NCBI GenBank assembly: GCA_031280955.1
Contig: JAITGA010000027.1
Coordinates: forward strand, 106,692 to 170,691
Source of the DNA: Lachnospiraceae bacterium
GTDB lineage: Bacteria; Bacillota; Clostridia; Lachnospirales; Lachnospiraceae
DNA: 64,000 nucleotides
Direction: 5' to 3'
Shown one piece after another: positions 34,570 through 43,597 of the stretch. Positions within the stretch are counted from its first letter, which is position 1; each line of letters starts with the position of its first letter. The translations under genes and the position numbers were made by a program. The notes beneath the pieces were generated by a model. It was not told the origin of the DNA, did not search any database, and saw only the letters and a program-made list of their open reading frames with translations.

Positions 34570-35802
34570 CTACTGCGCCGGGGTGCCGACAAGGACGAAG
34601 CCGCCTGAGCCATCCGTTCGCATTTTTAGGATATCTGTTTGATAACTGCCCTCGGCCAATCCTCGGAAAAATATCCAGTCACCGACGATGTTTATGTTCA
34701 AAAAATAACGGTTTGTTGCAAGTTTCACATGTTCTCCGCCATCAATGCCTACTTTATACAAATCATAGTCAGCACCTATACCCGCCACATAATAGTAAAT
34801 AAAGCCATCAGCGAGAGCAATGTCAAAATACTGACTTTGCTCAACACCCCCTAAATTTGTTGCGTCTGTGCCATCAATACGAAACTTAAATACACCACTA
34901 AAATTAAGGAAATTGGAAGTGGCATATATCCAGTCGCCATCGACGATAAAACCCCGCAAAACCTGAGTGGTTAAACCCTCTATATCACAGTCTATCAGCT
35001 CAATCTGACTGGATTCGCTTCCATCGGTTTTCATGCGGATAAACGGGTGTCCATAGCTGTCATCATCCAACTGGCGGTACTCACCGACATAATAAATCCA
35101 ACCGTCAACGACACTAAATTCTCTTACAGCTTCGTCAAGTAACTTGATTTCTTCCGTACCATCGGTTTTTAGCTTAAATATACCCTCATTTTCCCATTCA
35201 CTTGATGTATAATATATCCACTCACCCACAACAGTCATGCTTTCAACACGCATGGAGTAGTTTTCATACGATACGACTGACTTATCCGTGCCGTCAGTAC
35301 GCATTTTGTGAACACGGTTTGCTGAAAGAAAATATATCCAGTCGCCGACTATGTTTAGGTTGCCATACCCAACACCATTTTCCAGAACAGTTTTATCCGA
35401 ACCGTCCGCCCGCATTTTCACCATGGTTTGCGTATACACATCGGTAAAATAAATCCAGCCGTCGTGATATACTGCTATCCCGCCATTCAAAAGATTACTA
35501 ACAGTGTTTCCCCGCTCATTCGGGTCAACGGGCAGCGATGGTGGACTCGGTGTGGTTGGTGTAGTACTACCATGATGGTTGTCGTCGTAAAATGATGGGT
35601 CATAACCGCCGTCGGGATCAATGTCACCGCTTAAACTGCCGCTGTTGTCAAAGTCATTGTTTGCCCCTGATGACCCTGAGCCGCCATCTAGCCCGAGCGA
35701 GCCGGTGGAACCACACGCGCTCAGGGAGAGTATCATAATCGCAGCGAGGATGGATGATAACAGTATTTTCATGAAGCGGATGGATATCAATATTTTTTTC
35801 AT
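34570..35802 (-). CDS. DUF5050-type beta-propeller lipoprotein
   Basis: This 410-residue lipoprotein has a basic start, a hydrophobic stretch and the lipobox ILSLSACG at about residue 27. A Gly/Ser/Asn/Asp-rich linker (GSLGLDGGSGSSG) follows, then about seven repeats of the form GDWIYF...KMRTDGT, the DUF5050 pattern expected to form an extracellular propeller. The start at 35802 has AAGAAAGG upstream; the earlier in-frame ATG at 35832 lies inside the preceding gene. It sits directly behind a paralogue sharing the linker, so it arose by tandem duplication. The ligand is unknown. Confidence 0.82.
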   Translation of the reverse strand: MKKILISIRFMKILLSSILAAIMILSLSACGSTGSLGLDGGSGSSGANNDFDNSGSLSGDIDPDGGYDPSFYDDNHHGSTTPTTPSPPSLPVDPNERGNTVSNLLNGGIAVYHDGWIYFTDVYTQTMVKMRADGSDKTVLENGVGYGNLNIVGDWIYFLSANRVHKMRTDGTDKSVVSYENYSMRVESMTVVGEWIYYTSSEWENEGIFKLKTDGTEEIKLLDEAVREFSVVDGWIYYVGEYRQLDDDSYGHPFIRMKTDGSESSQIELIDCDIEGLTTQVLRGFIVDGDWIYATSNFLNFSGVFKFRIDGTDATNLGGVEQSQYFDIALADGFIYYYVAGIGADYDLYKVGIDGGEHVKLATNRYFLNINIVGDWIFFRGLAEGSYQTDILKMRTDGSGGFVLVGTPAQ

Positions 35803-35825
35803 AAAAAAGCCTTTCTTGGTACTCC

Positions 35826-37586
35826 CTACCAATTTGCCATACCGATTAATATCGGGCTACCTGTACCATCAACACGTGCTCTGTAAACCGGTATTCCGTA
35901 GAAATCTTCATCCCATTGTAAGTCGTAGAAAATCCAGTCACCGACAACATTAAAATGCCCTATAACTTCTTCGTTGATGCCTAAATGCGTTCTGCTAGTG
36001 CCGTCTGTTCTCATTCTATGAAGAATATTCCTTATATCATCACTTGCTATACCCGTGTATGTATAATAAATCCAGCCGTCGCTAATCATATACCAGCCGC
36101 AATCTTGTGCGATAAGTTCAACAACCTCCCGTGTGTTGATATTGATTTTGTAGAGAGTGTTAGCAATGTGGGAGTTAATCCATTTATCATTATTCATACC
36201 GGTATAATAAATCCAATCACCGTCAATGCGGACGTTACCTATACCATCAACATCAGGCATCATAAATTCCTCACGTTGCTGTGAGCCGTCGGTTTTGACT
36301 CTGATAACCGCAGCGTTGGAAAACTGGGTATCCACAAAGTAAAGCCAATCGCCAACGATTTGCCTTTGATAGTGGGGGACATTGTCAGATACCTTCATGT
36401 GTTCTGACCCATCGGATACTCGAACCCTGTAAAGTGTGGGATTAGAAAAACCGCTTGCACCGGATATATCTATAGCACCACTATTGTCAATACTATCATA
36501 GTAAAGCCATTCTCCGTGAATTTGGATATTGCTAACACTACCACCATCGCTTAAATCCAAAAATAAACTCAAATCCGAACCGTCCAAACGACATCTGTAT
36601 AAACCAAGATTAGGTACACCGCCATATATTTGATTCATGTTCCACGAGGAAAAGTATATCCACTCATTAACTATATTGACAGATCTCGGATCAGCATGTC
36701 CTGCTATACCGGCGATATCTATTTCTTCAAGACCTGAACCATCATGCTTCATTCTAAAAAACTTCCACCAGTTATATCTTTCTCCCACCGAGTTGCTATC
36801 GTAATCTATCAGTGCGGAATAATAAACCCAGTCATTATTATTTATAGCAAACGGACTAAAAACATAACTAAAACCTTGCTCATTTGGGTTTATGTTAATC
36901 GGTGTAAGCGGTACAAGTCTTGGTCTGGCTGTGAGCTTGATGAGCGAAGCCGGTTTGGGCATATCGTTAAGATACTCACCGGTATCGTCTGTACGCCACA
37001 CAAAGGTGTCGCTACCCATCTTTATACCGTTGATTGTTGCTTCTACCCGATATTCACCCGGTTCGGTGGGAATGTGGCTAAAGCTTATAGTATAAAGGGT
37101 TATCATTTCATGGTCTCTTGGCACATGTTTATTTAACTCATGAAAAGCATTTTCAGTATAAAGTGAGTAACCTTGCGACATATACGCCATAGTTACGTCG
37201 GTTGGCGTACCGTTGCGAAATAATACAAAGTCATTCACATCAGGCGGTAAGAAAGCGTCTACAGTATTTCCGACAAAGAATAATGTCGCACTGGCAACTT
37301 GGGTAAGATTTTCAATGTTTGGATAACTTCCACCGTAGTTTAACTGTGCATAAAGAAACTCACCGGTCGGACCTTGGGGGATGTCATTGTTGCTTCCATT
37401 ATTACCTACTCCGGTTCCGTTATTGTTGCTGCTGTTGCCGTTATTATTGCCGCCATTACTATTGCTGCGGCTCCCATCTGTTCCCGATGACCCCGATCCC
37501 CCATCCAGACCGAGAGAACCGGTGTTACATGCGGTCAAGGTAAAAAGCAGTAAAACAGCAAGGATTAGCGTTAGTAGTTTTTTCAT
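35826..37586 (-). CDS. DUF5050-type beta-propeller lipoprotein, longer paralogue
   Basis: This 586-residue protein has the lipobox LLLFTLTACN at about residue 20 and the same GSLGLDGGSGSSG linker as the downstream paralogue. An Asn/Gly/Ser low-complexity run (NGGNNNGNSSNNNGTG) follows. A domain of about 120 residues (YAQLNYGGSYPNIENLTQVA onward) is absent from the shorter paralogue and may be an added ligand-binding module. The remainder is DUF5050 repeats (GDWLYFVDTQF, RVKTDGSQ). GAGGGGG precedes the ATG. The gene overlaps nothing upstream and leads a two-gene unit. Confidence 0.82.
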   Translation of the reverse strand: MKKLLTLILAVLLLFTLTACNTGSLGLDGGSGSSGTDGSRSNSNGGNNNGNSSNNNGTGVGNNGSNNDIPQGPTGEFLYAQLNYGGSYPNIENLTQVASATLFFVGNTVDAFLPPDVNDFVLFRNGTPTDVTMAYMSQGYSLYTENAFHELNKHVPRDHEMITLYTISFSHIPTEPGEYRVEATINGIKMGSDTFVWRTDDTGEYLNDMPKPASLIKLTARPRLVPLTPININPNEQGFSYVFSPFAINNNDWVYYSALIDYDSNSVGERYNWWKFFRMKHDGSGLEEIDIAGIAGHADPRSVNIVNEWIYFSSWNMNQIYGGVPNLGLYRCRLDGSDLSLFLDLSDGGSVSNIQIHGEWLYYDSIDNSGAIDISGASGFSNPTLYRVRVSDGSEHMKVSDNVPHYQRQIVGDWLYFVDTQFSNAAVIRVKTDGSQQREEFMMPDVDGIGNVRIDGDWIYYTGMNNDKWINSHIANTLYKININTREVVELIAQDCGWYMISDGWIYYTYTGIASDDIRNILHRMRTDGTSRTHLGINEEVIGHFNVVGDWIFYDLQWDEDFYGIPVYRARVDGTGSPILIGMANW

Positions 37587-37640
37587 GATACCCCCTCTTT
37601 GGTTTCAATATAAGCATAAAAAATGATTATACCACAAAAC

Positions 37641-38639
37641 CTACATCTTTACGAGTTCATCTACTTTCCATTTCATTTCCCATACATTATTTCCCAGATT
37701 ACTTATTATTGTAATGTTTATCTTTTGGTTTCGGTCATAACTTGATATAAAACTTACTCCCGGGTCACAACCTTGAAACCAAGGTTGATAAGTTCCTTCT
37801 TCTTTGCTTTCCAACCAAATCCCATAACCGTAGTAGTTATTTTCAAAAGAGCTTTGTAGTGAAAACATCTCTTCAACCAATTTGTCAGATAGTATTTGTC
37901 CATCAACCAAGTTATCCCAAAATTTTTCGACATCATTTACCGTCGTAAATGCGCCGCCGGCTCCGGTCCCTTTTGCGTCTACACTATAAATATTCGTATA
38001 GTACTCATTATGAACTTGGTCATAGATATATGAGTTTGCACAATTTGCAGGCAATCGATCGAGTTCATAATATCCGGTGTTAGTCATTCCACAGGGAGTG
38101 AAAATATTTTTGGTCAGGTATTCATCAAACAATAGTCCGGTTATTTTTTCAATTATCAACCCCAAGACAACAAAACCGGAATTATTGTATTGAAATTTTT
38201 CTCCGGCTTTATACATCATCGGTTTATTGATAAACAAGGGTAACAAATCCATTGATTTTCTGATTCGGTAATTGGGAAAATCCTGCCATAGTTCTGCATA
38301 TTCATTCATAACACTTTCGTCAAAATAATCGGGGATTCCCGAGGTATGTGTTAATAATTGCTTTACGGTAATATTTTTATCAATTGATTTCAGGTCAAAA
38401 TCCAAGATATTGCCAATGATATCGTCGAAGTTCAGTTTTTTATTTTCAATCAACTGTAATATTCCTACGGCAACAAATGCCTTTCCCGCAGATGCGGTGG
38501 CAAATTTTGTTTCTATTTTGTTAGGTATTTGGTTGTTTATGTCTGCAAAGCCATATGATTTTTTAGTTAATATTTCACCATTTTTTCTCACAGAAACAAC
38601 ACCACTGAAATCCTTGCCAATTAAACTTTCAATATTCAT
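37641..38639 (-). CDS. Serine hydrolase, beta-lactamase (class C/AmpC-like) family
   Basis: This 332-residue protein has the SxxK motif ATASAGKAFVAVGILQLIE at about residue 50 and the YxN equivalent FQYNNSGFVVLGLIIEKITG at about 145. The block VKQLLTHTSGIPDYFDES is characteristic of beta-lactamase/DD-peptidase-like hydrolases. There is no signal peptide, so it is probably a cytoplasmic esterase or peptidase rather than a resistance enzyme. GAGGA lies before the ATG. It has no obvious functional link to the lipoproteins or to the kinase upstream. Confidence 0.85.
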   Translation of the reverse strand: MNIESLIGKDFSGVVSVRKNGEILTKKSYGFADINNQIPNKIETKFATASAGKAFVAVGILQLIENKKLNFDDIIGNILDFDLKSIDKNITVKQLLTHTSGIPDYFDESVMNEYAELWQDFPNYRIRKSMDLLPLFINKPMMYKAGEKFQYNNSGFVVLGLIIEKITGLLFDEYLTKNIFTPCGMTNTGYYELDRLPANCANSYIYDQVHNEYYTNIYSVDAKGTGAGGAFTTVNDVEKFWDNLVDGQILSDKLVEEMFSLQSSFENNYYGYGIWLESKEEGTYQPWFQGCDPGVSFISSYDRNQKINITIISNLGNNVWEMKWKVDELVKM

Positions 38640-38710
38640 AGAATCCTCATTCCCATTATCTATTGTTTTAGCTATGCAAACAGCTTAACTACCATTTCAT
38701 AAACCGTTTG

Positions 38711-39661
38711 TTATTCTTCCAAGAAAGCAAGAACCTTACCCGCCAACCATTCATTCACCCTGATTACTCTTTCTTCTTCCTGATCCTTGCCATTCCAAAT
38801 CAATTGATTCAGTTCATGTTCTAGCTGATAAATCGTCATCCGCTTTTCCATTTCCGGTATAACGCTAGTAAAGTGCAAATTTTCAATAACGGATTTCAGT
38901 AGTGTTCTAAGGTTATTGGTTTGTGTTAAATAATTTTCCGGGTAAACACACCAATCAAACAAACGCGATAGTTCAAAATCCGCTTCACCGAATTGGGAAC
39001 ACTCCCAATCTATTACTCCTATTATTCTACCTTCCCGCACAATAATGTTTTTGAGATGGAAATCATTATGAAGCAGTTTCGCGCCTCCCTGGTACTCCAA
39101 AGAGTGTATGTTCGTATAGATATAGTCAAATGCCTTGGAAATAGCTTCCCTGCCGTTGGCAGTCAAATCTATTTTTTGAAGATCGTTTTTCAATATCAAC
39201 GCATATTCCAGATGTCCTTCTTTCCATGACTTTTTCCACCGGGGAATGGTAGGGATATAATGACCGATATCATAATATTCATCAGTTAGCAAATGTAATT
39301 CATTCAGAAATTGCGCTATTTCCTTGCCCATGTCCTCCTGCTCTTTATCCGTAAGCATGGGTGCGACATGCCACAATTCATCACCTTTTAGATAATCAAA
39401 AAGCAGGTAATGATATTTTTGATTGGTAACAGTATATGAGCCGGATGAATGAATTTTAGCTACAAGCGAAAGTGAGTTTACCCGATAATTTTTGCTTTGC
39501 TCCGGCAACTCTTGTTCTGATATTCTCAGAATGTATTTGTCATCCAACAAATACTCCATAAAGCGGTTATGCTTCCGATATAATTCCCTCGCTTCTACAG
39601 AGATATTCAACGCTTTTGCGGAGATTATTTCTACTGCTTTTTCTACGATATGTTGTTCCAT
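38711..39661 (-). CDS. Aminoglycoside-phosphotransferase-like kinase
   Basis: This 316-residue protein has the APH catalytic loop AKLLHNDFHLKNIIV (HxDxxxxN) at about residue 205 and the metal-binding GVIDWECSQFGEADFELSRL. The N-lobe resembles choline or aminoglycoside kinases (YILRISEQELPEQSK). Family members phosphorylate aminoglycosides, choline, homoserine or other small alcohols; the substrate cannot be decided here. AGGAAGG lies nine bases before the ATG. It is a single gene in an accessory-looking stretch with a GNAT protein nearby, but there is no direct evidence of resistance. Confidence 0.8.
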   Translation of the reverse strand: MEQHIVEKAVEIISAKALNISVEARELYRKHNRFMEYLLDDKYILRISEQELPEQSKNYRVNSLSLVAKIHSSGSYTVTNQKYHYLLFDYLKGDELWHVAPMLTDKEQEDMGKEIAQFLNELHLLTDEYYDIGHYIPTIPRWKKSWKEGHLEYALILKNDLQKIDLTANGREAISKAFDYIYTNIHSLEYQGGAKLLHNDFHLKNIIVREGRIIGVIDWECSQFGEADFELSRLFDWCVYPENYLTQTNNLRTLLKSVIENLHFTSVIPEMEKRMTIYQLEHELNQLIWNGKDQEEERVIRVNEWLAGKVLAFLEE

Positions 39662-39720
39662 AAAGTAAGTTCACCTTCCTGGTTGTTATAAATATCTTGA
39701 AAGTCACTCAAACTATAATC

Positions 39721-40974
39721 TCAGCGATCCAAGCTGTCTGCATCCAACAAGAAATTATAGATTCCTATCGTCATAATACCATCTTCGTTTCTTCTTTCTC
39801 TGATATTCTCACGTACGACAATGATTTTTTTGAATGAATCCCCGATGGAAAGCAGCGGTCGTACTTCTTGTCTTTCCTTATTTGGATCGTTAATGGAGAA
39901 TGCAGATTGCACGTAATATTTCCGGCTTCCTTTGGTTGCGACGAAATCAACCTCAAGTTGGCGTTTGGTTCGCGTTCCATCGCTGTTTGAGGCATAGTAG
40001 TCCACGCCGCCTACATCAACACGATAACCACGAATACACAACTCATTGTACAAAATGTTCTCCATAATATGGTTTTCTTCCATCTGCCGGAAATTCAACT
40101 TTGCATTGCGAAGCCCCACATCTACGAAATAGTACTTTGCAGGCGAGCCAATATATTTCTTCCCTTTAATATCAAAGCGCATCGACTTGCTGATTAAGAA
40201 AGCGTCTATCAAGTATCCAATGTAGGTGCTCAAAGTTTTATCACTGATTGTTTTGTTCTTCACGCTTTTGAAAGTCCGTGAAAGCTTCAAAGGGCTGGTG
40301 AGAGATCCGATTGCAGATGATAAAACACTCACCAACTCATCTAGTTCGTCCTTATTCCTTACTTTATGCCGGTCTATAATATCTGAAAGATAGACCTTTT
40401 GGAACAACGTCTGAAGGTAGTCCGCCTTCTCTTCCTGCGTCTTCATAGAAAGAATCAAAGGCAATCCGCCGTAACTCAAAAAGTCGTCCCATGCTTCATC
40501 GACAGACCCTTCGTATGCTGAAGTATACTCGCGGAAGCTTAATGGATGAACCCGGATCTCGTCTCCACGACCGCGAAACTCTGTAATAACATCGGATGAA
40601 AGAAATTTGGAGTTACTGCCGGTGACATAAACATCCACGTTGGGGATATGGAGAAAACTGTTTAGCACATCTTCAAACTCGTCAAGCATCTGAACTTCGT
40701 CAATAATGATGTAGTATACTTGATTGTCTTTAATTCGCCCTTTGACATATTCAAGCATATTGTCGGGATTACGAAGTTCTTTGTTGCTTCGGTCATCCAA
40801 AGCAACTTTGATGATATGTGATTCAGCAACACTATTTGCGAGCAGGTAGTCATGGAACAGGTTAAACAATAAATAGGTTTTTCCGCACCTTCGAACACCG
40901 GTTACCACTTTGATCAATCCATTATTTTTTTTACTGATTAGTTTACTGAGATAATCGTTACGTTCTATTCTCAT
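39721..40974 (-). CDS. AAA_14/DUF4143 family ATPase
   Basis: This 417-residue protein has an N-terminal AAA domain: Walker A VTGVRRCGKTYLLFNLFHD at about residue 23, Walker B VYYIIIDEVQMLDEFEDVL, and sensor-like VYVTGSNSKFLS. The C-terminal DUF4143 domain has YYFVDVGLRNAKLNF and a PD-(D/E)XK-like segment, QLEVDFVATKGSRKYYV. Such proteins are widespread, often near mobile or accessory genes, with no firm biochemical function. AAAGGTG precedes the ATG. A second, divergent member is encoded at 62165. Confidence 0.85.
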   Translation of the reverse strand: MRIERNDYLSKLISKKNNGLIKVVTGVRRCGKTYLLFNLFHDYLLANSVAESHIIKVALDDRSNKELRNPDNMLEYVKGRIKDNQVYYIIIDEVQMLDEFEDVLNSFLHIPNVDVYVTGSNSKFLSSDVITEFRGRGDEIRVHPLSFREYTSAYEGSVDEAWDDFLSYGGLPLILSMKTQEEKADYLQTLFQKVYLSDIIDRHKVRNKDELDELVSVLSSAIGSLTSPLKLSRTFKSVKNKTISDKTLSTYIGYLIDAFLISKSMRFDIKGKKYIGSPAKYYFVDVGLRNAKLNFRQMEENHIMENILYNELCIRGYRVDVGGVDYYASNSDGTRTKRQLEVDFVATKGSRKYYVQSAFSINDPNKERQEVRPLLSIGDSFKKIIVVRENIRERRNEDGIMTIGIYNFLLDADSLDR

Positions 40975-41141
40975 GAAACGACACCTTTCTATTACGAATA
41001 GTGGTGAGCAGTCACCTTTGTTCGTAATAGATTATAGCTCATATAATTATCAATGTAAACAAAAAAAATTAGGTAAAGAAATTCATATGAGATTTTTGGA
41101 CATTTACCCTTGAATCATAACTTTGAATCATTGTAATTACT

Positions 41142-42104
41142 TCACCCTCTATCCACATCATCTATTTGCCGTACCACACTATGCGTATACTCTGTAAAAT
41201 ATTTTAACCAAAAATTGTCTGCGGTGGGATTGAAGCTTTCAAAATCCACCCCCAACAACTTGATGTTTTCCGCTTGCAGTTTTTTGATGATGAAGTTAAG
41301 TATATGTTGAATTACTCCTTGTCCCCGATATTCAGGGAAGCAGTAAGCCCCATGAATGTGCTTCATATCTTCCGTATCACCAATGAAATTTTCTCCCTCG
41401 TCATGTATTTTCATATACGCAATTATCTTTTCACCGTCCCTAGCAGCAAAGTAACGGTAGTTTTCATGGATTTGCCAGTCGGCGAATTTGTGTTCATGAC
41501 CTTCCTCTATTTCATCGGGAGTCCCACGCATGAAGATGGGGCTTTGAGAAAGATGTTCTTCAAGCATTAGACCAATTGGGAAAACCAGGTGAAATTCATG
41601 ATGTTCCAGTTCGGAAATATAGTATTTGCTTTCTTGCTTTATTTCTAGTTCGTCCATTTTACGGATAGTGTCGATACATCTTAATCCAAAACCATATCTA
41701 TATAACTGATTTTTGACAGCATGATTATGTGAATAAAACGTAATCGCATGGCTTACTGCTTTCATATTAACCCATTTCCTTGCCGCTTCTTGATACATTC
41801 GGGCAAAGACGTTTTTGTGTTCGCACTCAATCACTCCATTTGCGTGTAACGGAGACCATACTCCGACAGTATTGGTGGTTTCAAAGGCTTTGTCAAAGGG
41901 ACCGAGACAACATAAATAGCCAATCATTTTTTGGTCTACAAATGCGGAAACACCAAGTCCGTTTTCTATAAGGGGGATAAAGTCGGGATAATTAACTACT
42001 TCCGGAAGACAGTCAACATACTTTCGTTCATTTTCATAATTTTCTTTGGCAATACCTTGTGCCTGTTCGATATGGTCTTTTGTAAAATCAATTATTTTTA
42101 GCAA
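41142..42104 (-). CDS. GNAT-family N-acetyltransferase
   Basis: This 320-residue protein has a C-terminal GNAT domain (about residues 185-310): IHGAYCFPEYRGQGVIQHIL contains the acetyl-CoA loop RGQGV. The N-terminal half (MLKIIDFTKDHIEQAQGIAK, VSAFVDQKMIGYLCCLGPF) looks like a second, degenerate GNAT fold, so this is a two-domain acetyltransferase. The start codon is TTG at 42104 with AGGAG at good spacing (GGAGAAAAATTG). The substrate is unknown. The 38-42 kb stretch has lower GC than the housekeeping genes. Confidence 0.8.
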   Translation of the reverse strand: MLKIIDFTKDHIEQAQGIAKENYENERKYVDCLPEVVNYPDFIPLIENGLGVSAFVDQKMIGYLCCLGPFDKAFETTNTVGVWSPLHANGVIECEHKNVFARMYQEAARKWVNMKAVSHAITFYSHNHAVKNQLYRYGFGLRCIDTIRKMDELEIKQESKYYISELEHHEFHLVFPIGLMLEEHLSQSPIFMRGTPDEIEEGHEHKFADWQIHENYRYFAARDGEKIIAYMKIHDEGENFIGDTEDMKHIHGAYCFPEYRGQGVIQHILNFIIKKLQAENIKLLGVDFESFNPTADNFWLKYFTEYTHSVVRQIDDVDRG

Positions 42105-42242
42105 TTTTTCTCCTGTTATCTCCTCTACTTTATTGTTTTGTCTTTATTATTGTTTCCATGTTGAGCTATTATGAAGCAAAAACACTGCTTTGTCAATCGG
42201 TTTGCCAACAAATGCCACAAATGCCACAAATGCCACAGTTTC

Positions 42243-42438
42243 CGTCATTGCGAGGCAGTTTTACATGCCGAAGCAATCCATGCTTAACCTTTACCGTAGC
42301 CGGAAGAATAACATGCTCTTTTGTCATTCTTCGCACTAAGAACTTTGCAAAGCAGAGTTCGTGTGCATTACTAAGGATTTTGCAAAGCAAAGTTCGTGTG
42401 CTGTCATTGCGAGGCGGTTTTACGCCGAAGCAATCCAT
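42243..42438 (+). repeat. Dispersed composite palindromic repeat, copy B
   Basis: Two GTCATTGCGAGGC...GCCGAAGCAATCC modules (42244-42279 and 42402-42437) flank a spacer with TTAACCTTTACCGTAGCCGG, a TGTCATTCTTC segment and two TTTGCAAAGCA-type palindromes. The order is the same as in copies C and E. The neighbouring stretch 42197-42240 has a triplicated ATGCCACAA. No gene is seen in 42105-42599 apart from this and the tRNA promoter. Confidence 0.8.
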
Positions 42439-42540
42439 TGCAAGCAGTGGTGTAGAATGACGGGTTACTCTACATTATTTCAACACAGGGTTGAACAGTA
42501 ACCTTTGTTTTACCGTTGCTATCGGAATTAAGTGTACTGC

Positions 42541-42569
42541 TTGACACTTTCCCGCAAACATGGTAAATT
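42541..42569 (+). promoter_or_regulatory. tRNA-Leu promoter
   Basis: TTGACA (42541-42546), 17 bp, then TAAATT (42564-42569) with an extended TGG before it. The predicted start is about 42576, some 24 bp before the tRNA. Confidence 0.65.
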
Positions 42570-42599
42570 CCATCATGTAATGAAAGATACAAAATTTAT

Positions 42600-42679
42600 G
42601 CGGCTATGGCGGAATTGGCAGACGCGCTAGACTTAGGATCTAGTGGGAGACCGTGGAGGTTCGAGTCCTCTTAGCCGCA
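42600..42679 (+). tRNA. tRNA-Leu (TAG anticodon)
   Basis: The acceptor stem GCGGCTA pairs with TAGCCGC. The anticodon stem GCTAGAC/ATCTAG encloses loop CTTAGGA with anticodon TAG. There is a class II long variable arm, a TTCGAGTC T-loop and discriminator A. CCA is not encoded. Confidence 0.95.
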
Positions 42680-42696
42680 GGAAAGCATTGTTACCT

Positions 42697-42722
42697 AAAC
42701 ACCTTATTAGCAAGAGGTGTTT
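42697..42722 (+). terminator. Hairpin after tRNA-Leu
   Basis: AAACACCT (42697-42704) pairs with AGGTGTTT (42715-42722). There is no strong T-run, so termination is probable but not certain. Confidence 0.45.
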
Positions 42723-42829
42723 GGGGTAGCGGTGAGTAATAAGGATGAACACACCTAAGCAACTATAATGTTGACCATATCAACCCGACCAACCTCCTAG
42801 CAACCTCACCGCTTATAACGGAAACACCC

Positions 42830-43498
42830 ATGAAACAAACACATATAAGTAAAATACTTACCTTGCTAGATGAACATTATGGTATCGAAATACCACGTTT
42901 CCTTAATTATGAGGAAGACTGGCAGCTACTAGCGGCAACGATGTTGAGTGCGCAATGTACCGATGAGCGAGTCAATAAGGTAACACCGAAATTGTTTGCA
43001 CAGTATAGAGATGTCGCTGGTTTGGCGTTGGCTGAGCCGCACGAGTTGGAGGAAATTATCCGCTCGACCGGCTTTTTTCGCAATAAAGCAAGCAACATGA
43101 TTGCTTGCTTTCGCATGATTCATGAGCAATATAACGGTGAGATTCCCTTTAGCCTTGAAGAGTTGACGGCTCTACCGGGTATCGGTCGCAAAACTGCCAA
43201 TGTCATTCGTGGCAATATCTTTGGTGATCCCGCTATCGTTGTCGATACCCATGTGAAGCGGGTTTCCCGCCGCCTTGGGCTTGCCGCCGCTTCTGATCCT
43301 GTCAAAATTGAGTTTGAACTGATGAAAATTTTGCCTCGTGAGCACTGGATACGCTACAACACACAAATAATTTCTCATGGTAGAAAAATCTGCTTGGCAC
43401 GGAAAGCACGGTGCGAGGAATGTTTTTTCTATTCAACAACAGCAACATTTTCCTTATGCAAAAACCCTGCCATACATTCCTCCAACTTGATATCATAA
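42830..43498 (+). CDS. nth: Endonuclease III with atypical iron-sulfur tail
   Basis: This 222-residue base-excision-repair glycosylase/AP lyase has the helix-hairpin-helix LPGIGRKTANVIRGN with the catalytic Lys, and VVDTHVKRVSRRLGL with the catalytic Asp. MLSAQCTDERVNKV is also conserved. The C-terminal [4Fe-4S] motif should be Cys-x6-Cys-x2-Cys-x5-Cys. Here CLARKARCEEC is intact, but the fourth Cys comes 11 residues later (FFYSTTATFSLC), and the tail is unlike the family. Cluster binding may be altered or lost. GGAAA precedes the ATG weakly. Confidence 0.9.
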   Translation: MKQTHISKILTLLDEHYGIEIPRFLNYEEDWQLLAATMLSAQCTDERVNKVTPKLFAQYRDVAGLALAEPHELEEIIRSTGFFRNKASNMIACFRMIHEQYNGEIPFSLEELTALPGIGRKTANVIRGNIFGDPAIVVDTHVKRVSRRLGLAAASDPVKIEFELMKILPREHWIRYNTQIISHGRKICLARKARCEECFFYSTTATFSLCKNPAIHSSNLIS

Positions 43499-43597
43499 AT
43501 GACAAAATCTAACCATTCTACTGCCAAGTTTTAGTCTATAAGATATAATGGAAGAAACATACCTCACCGACCAGTGCCAACTCCGTCAAAACAAACC

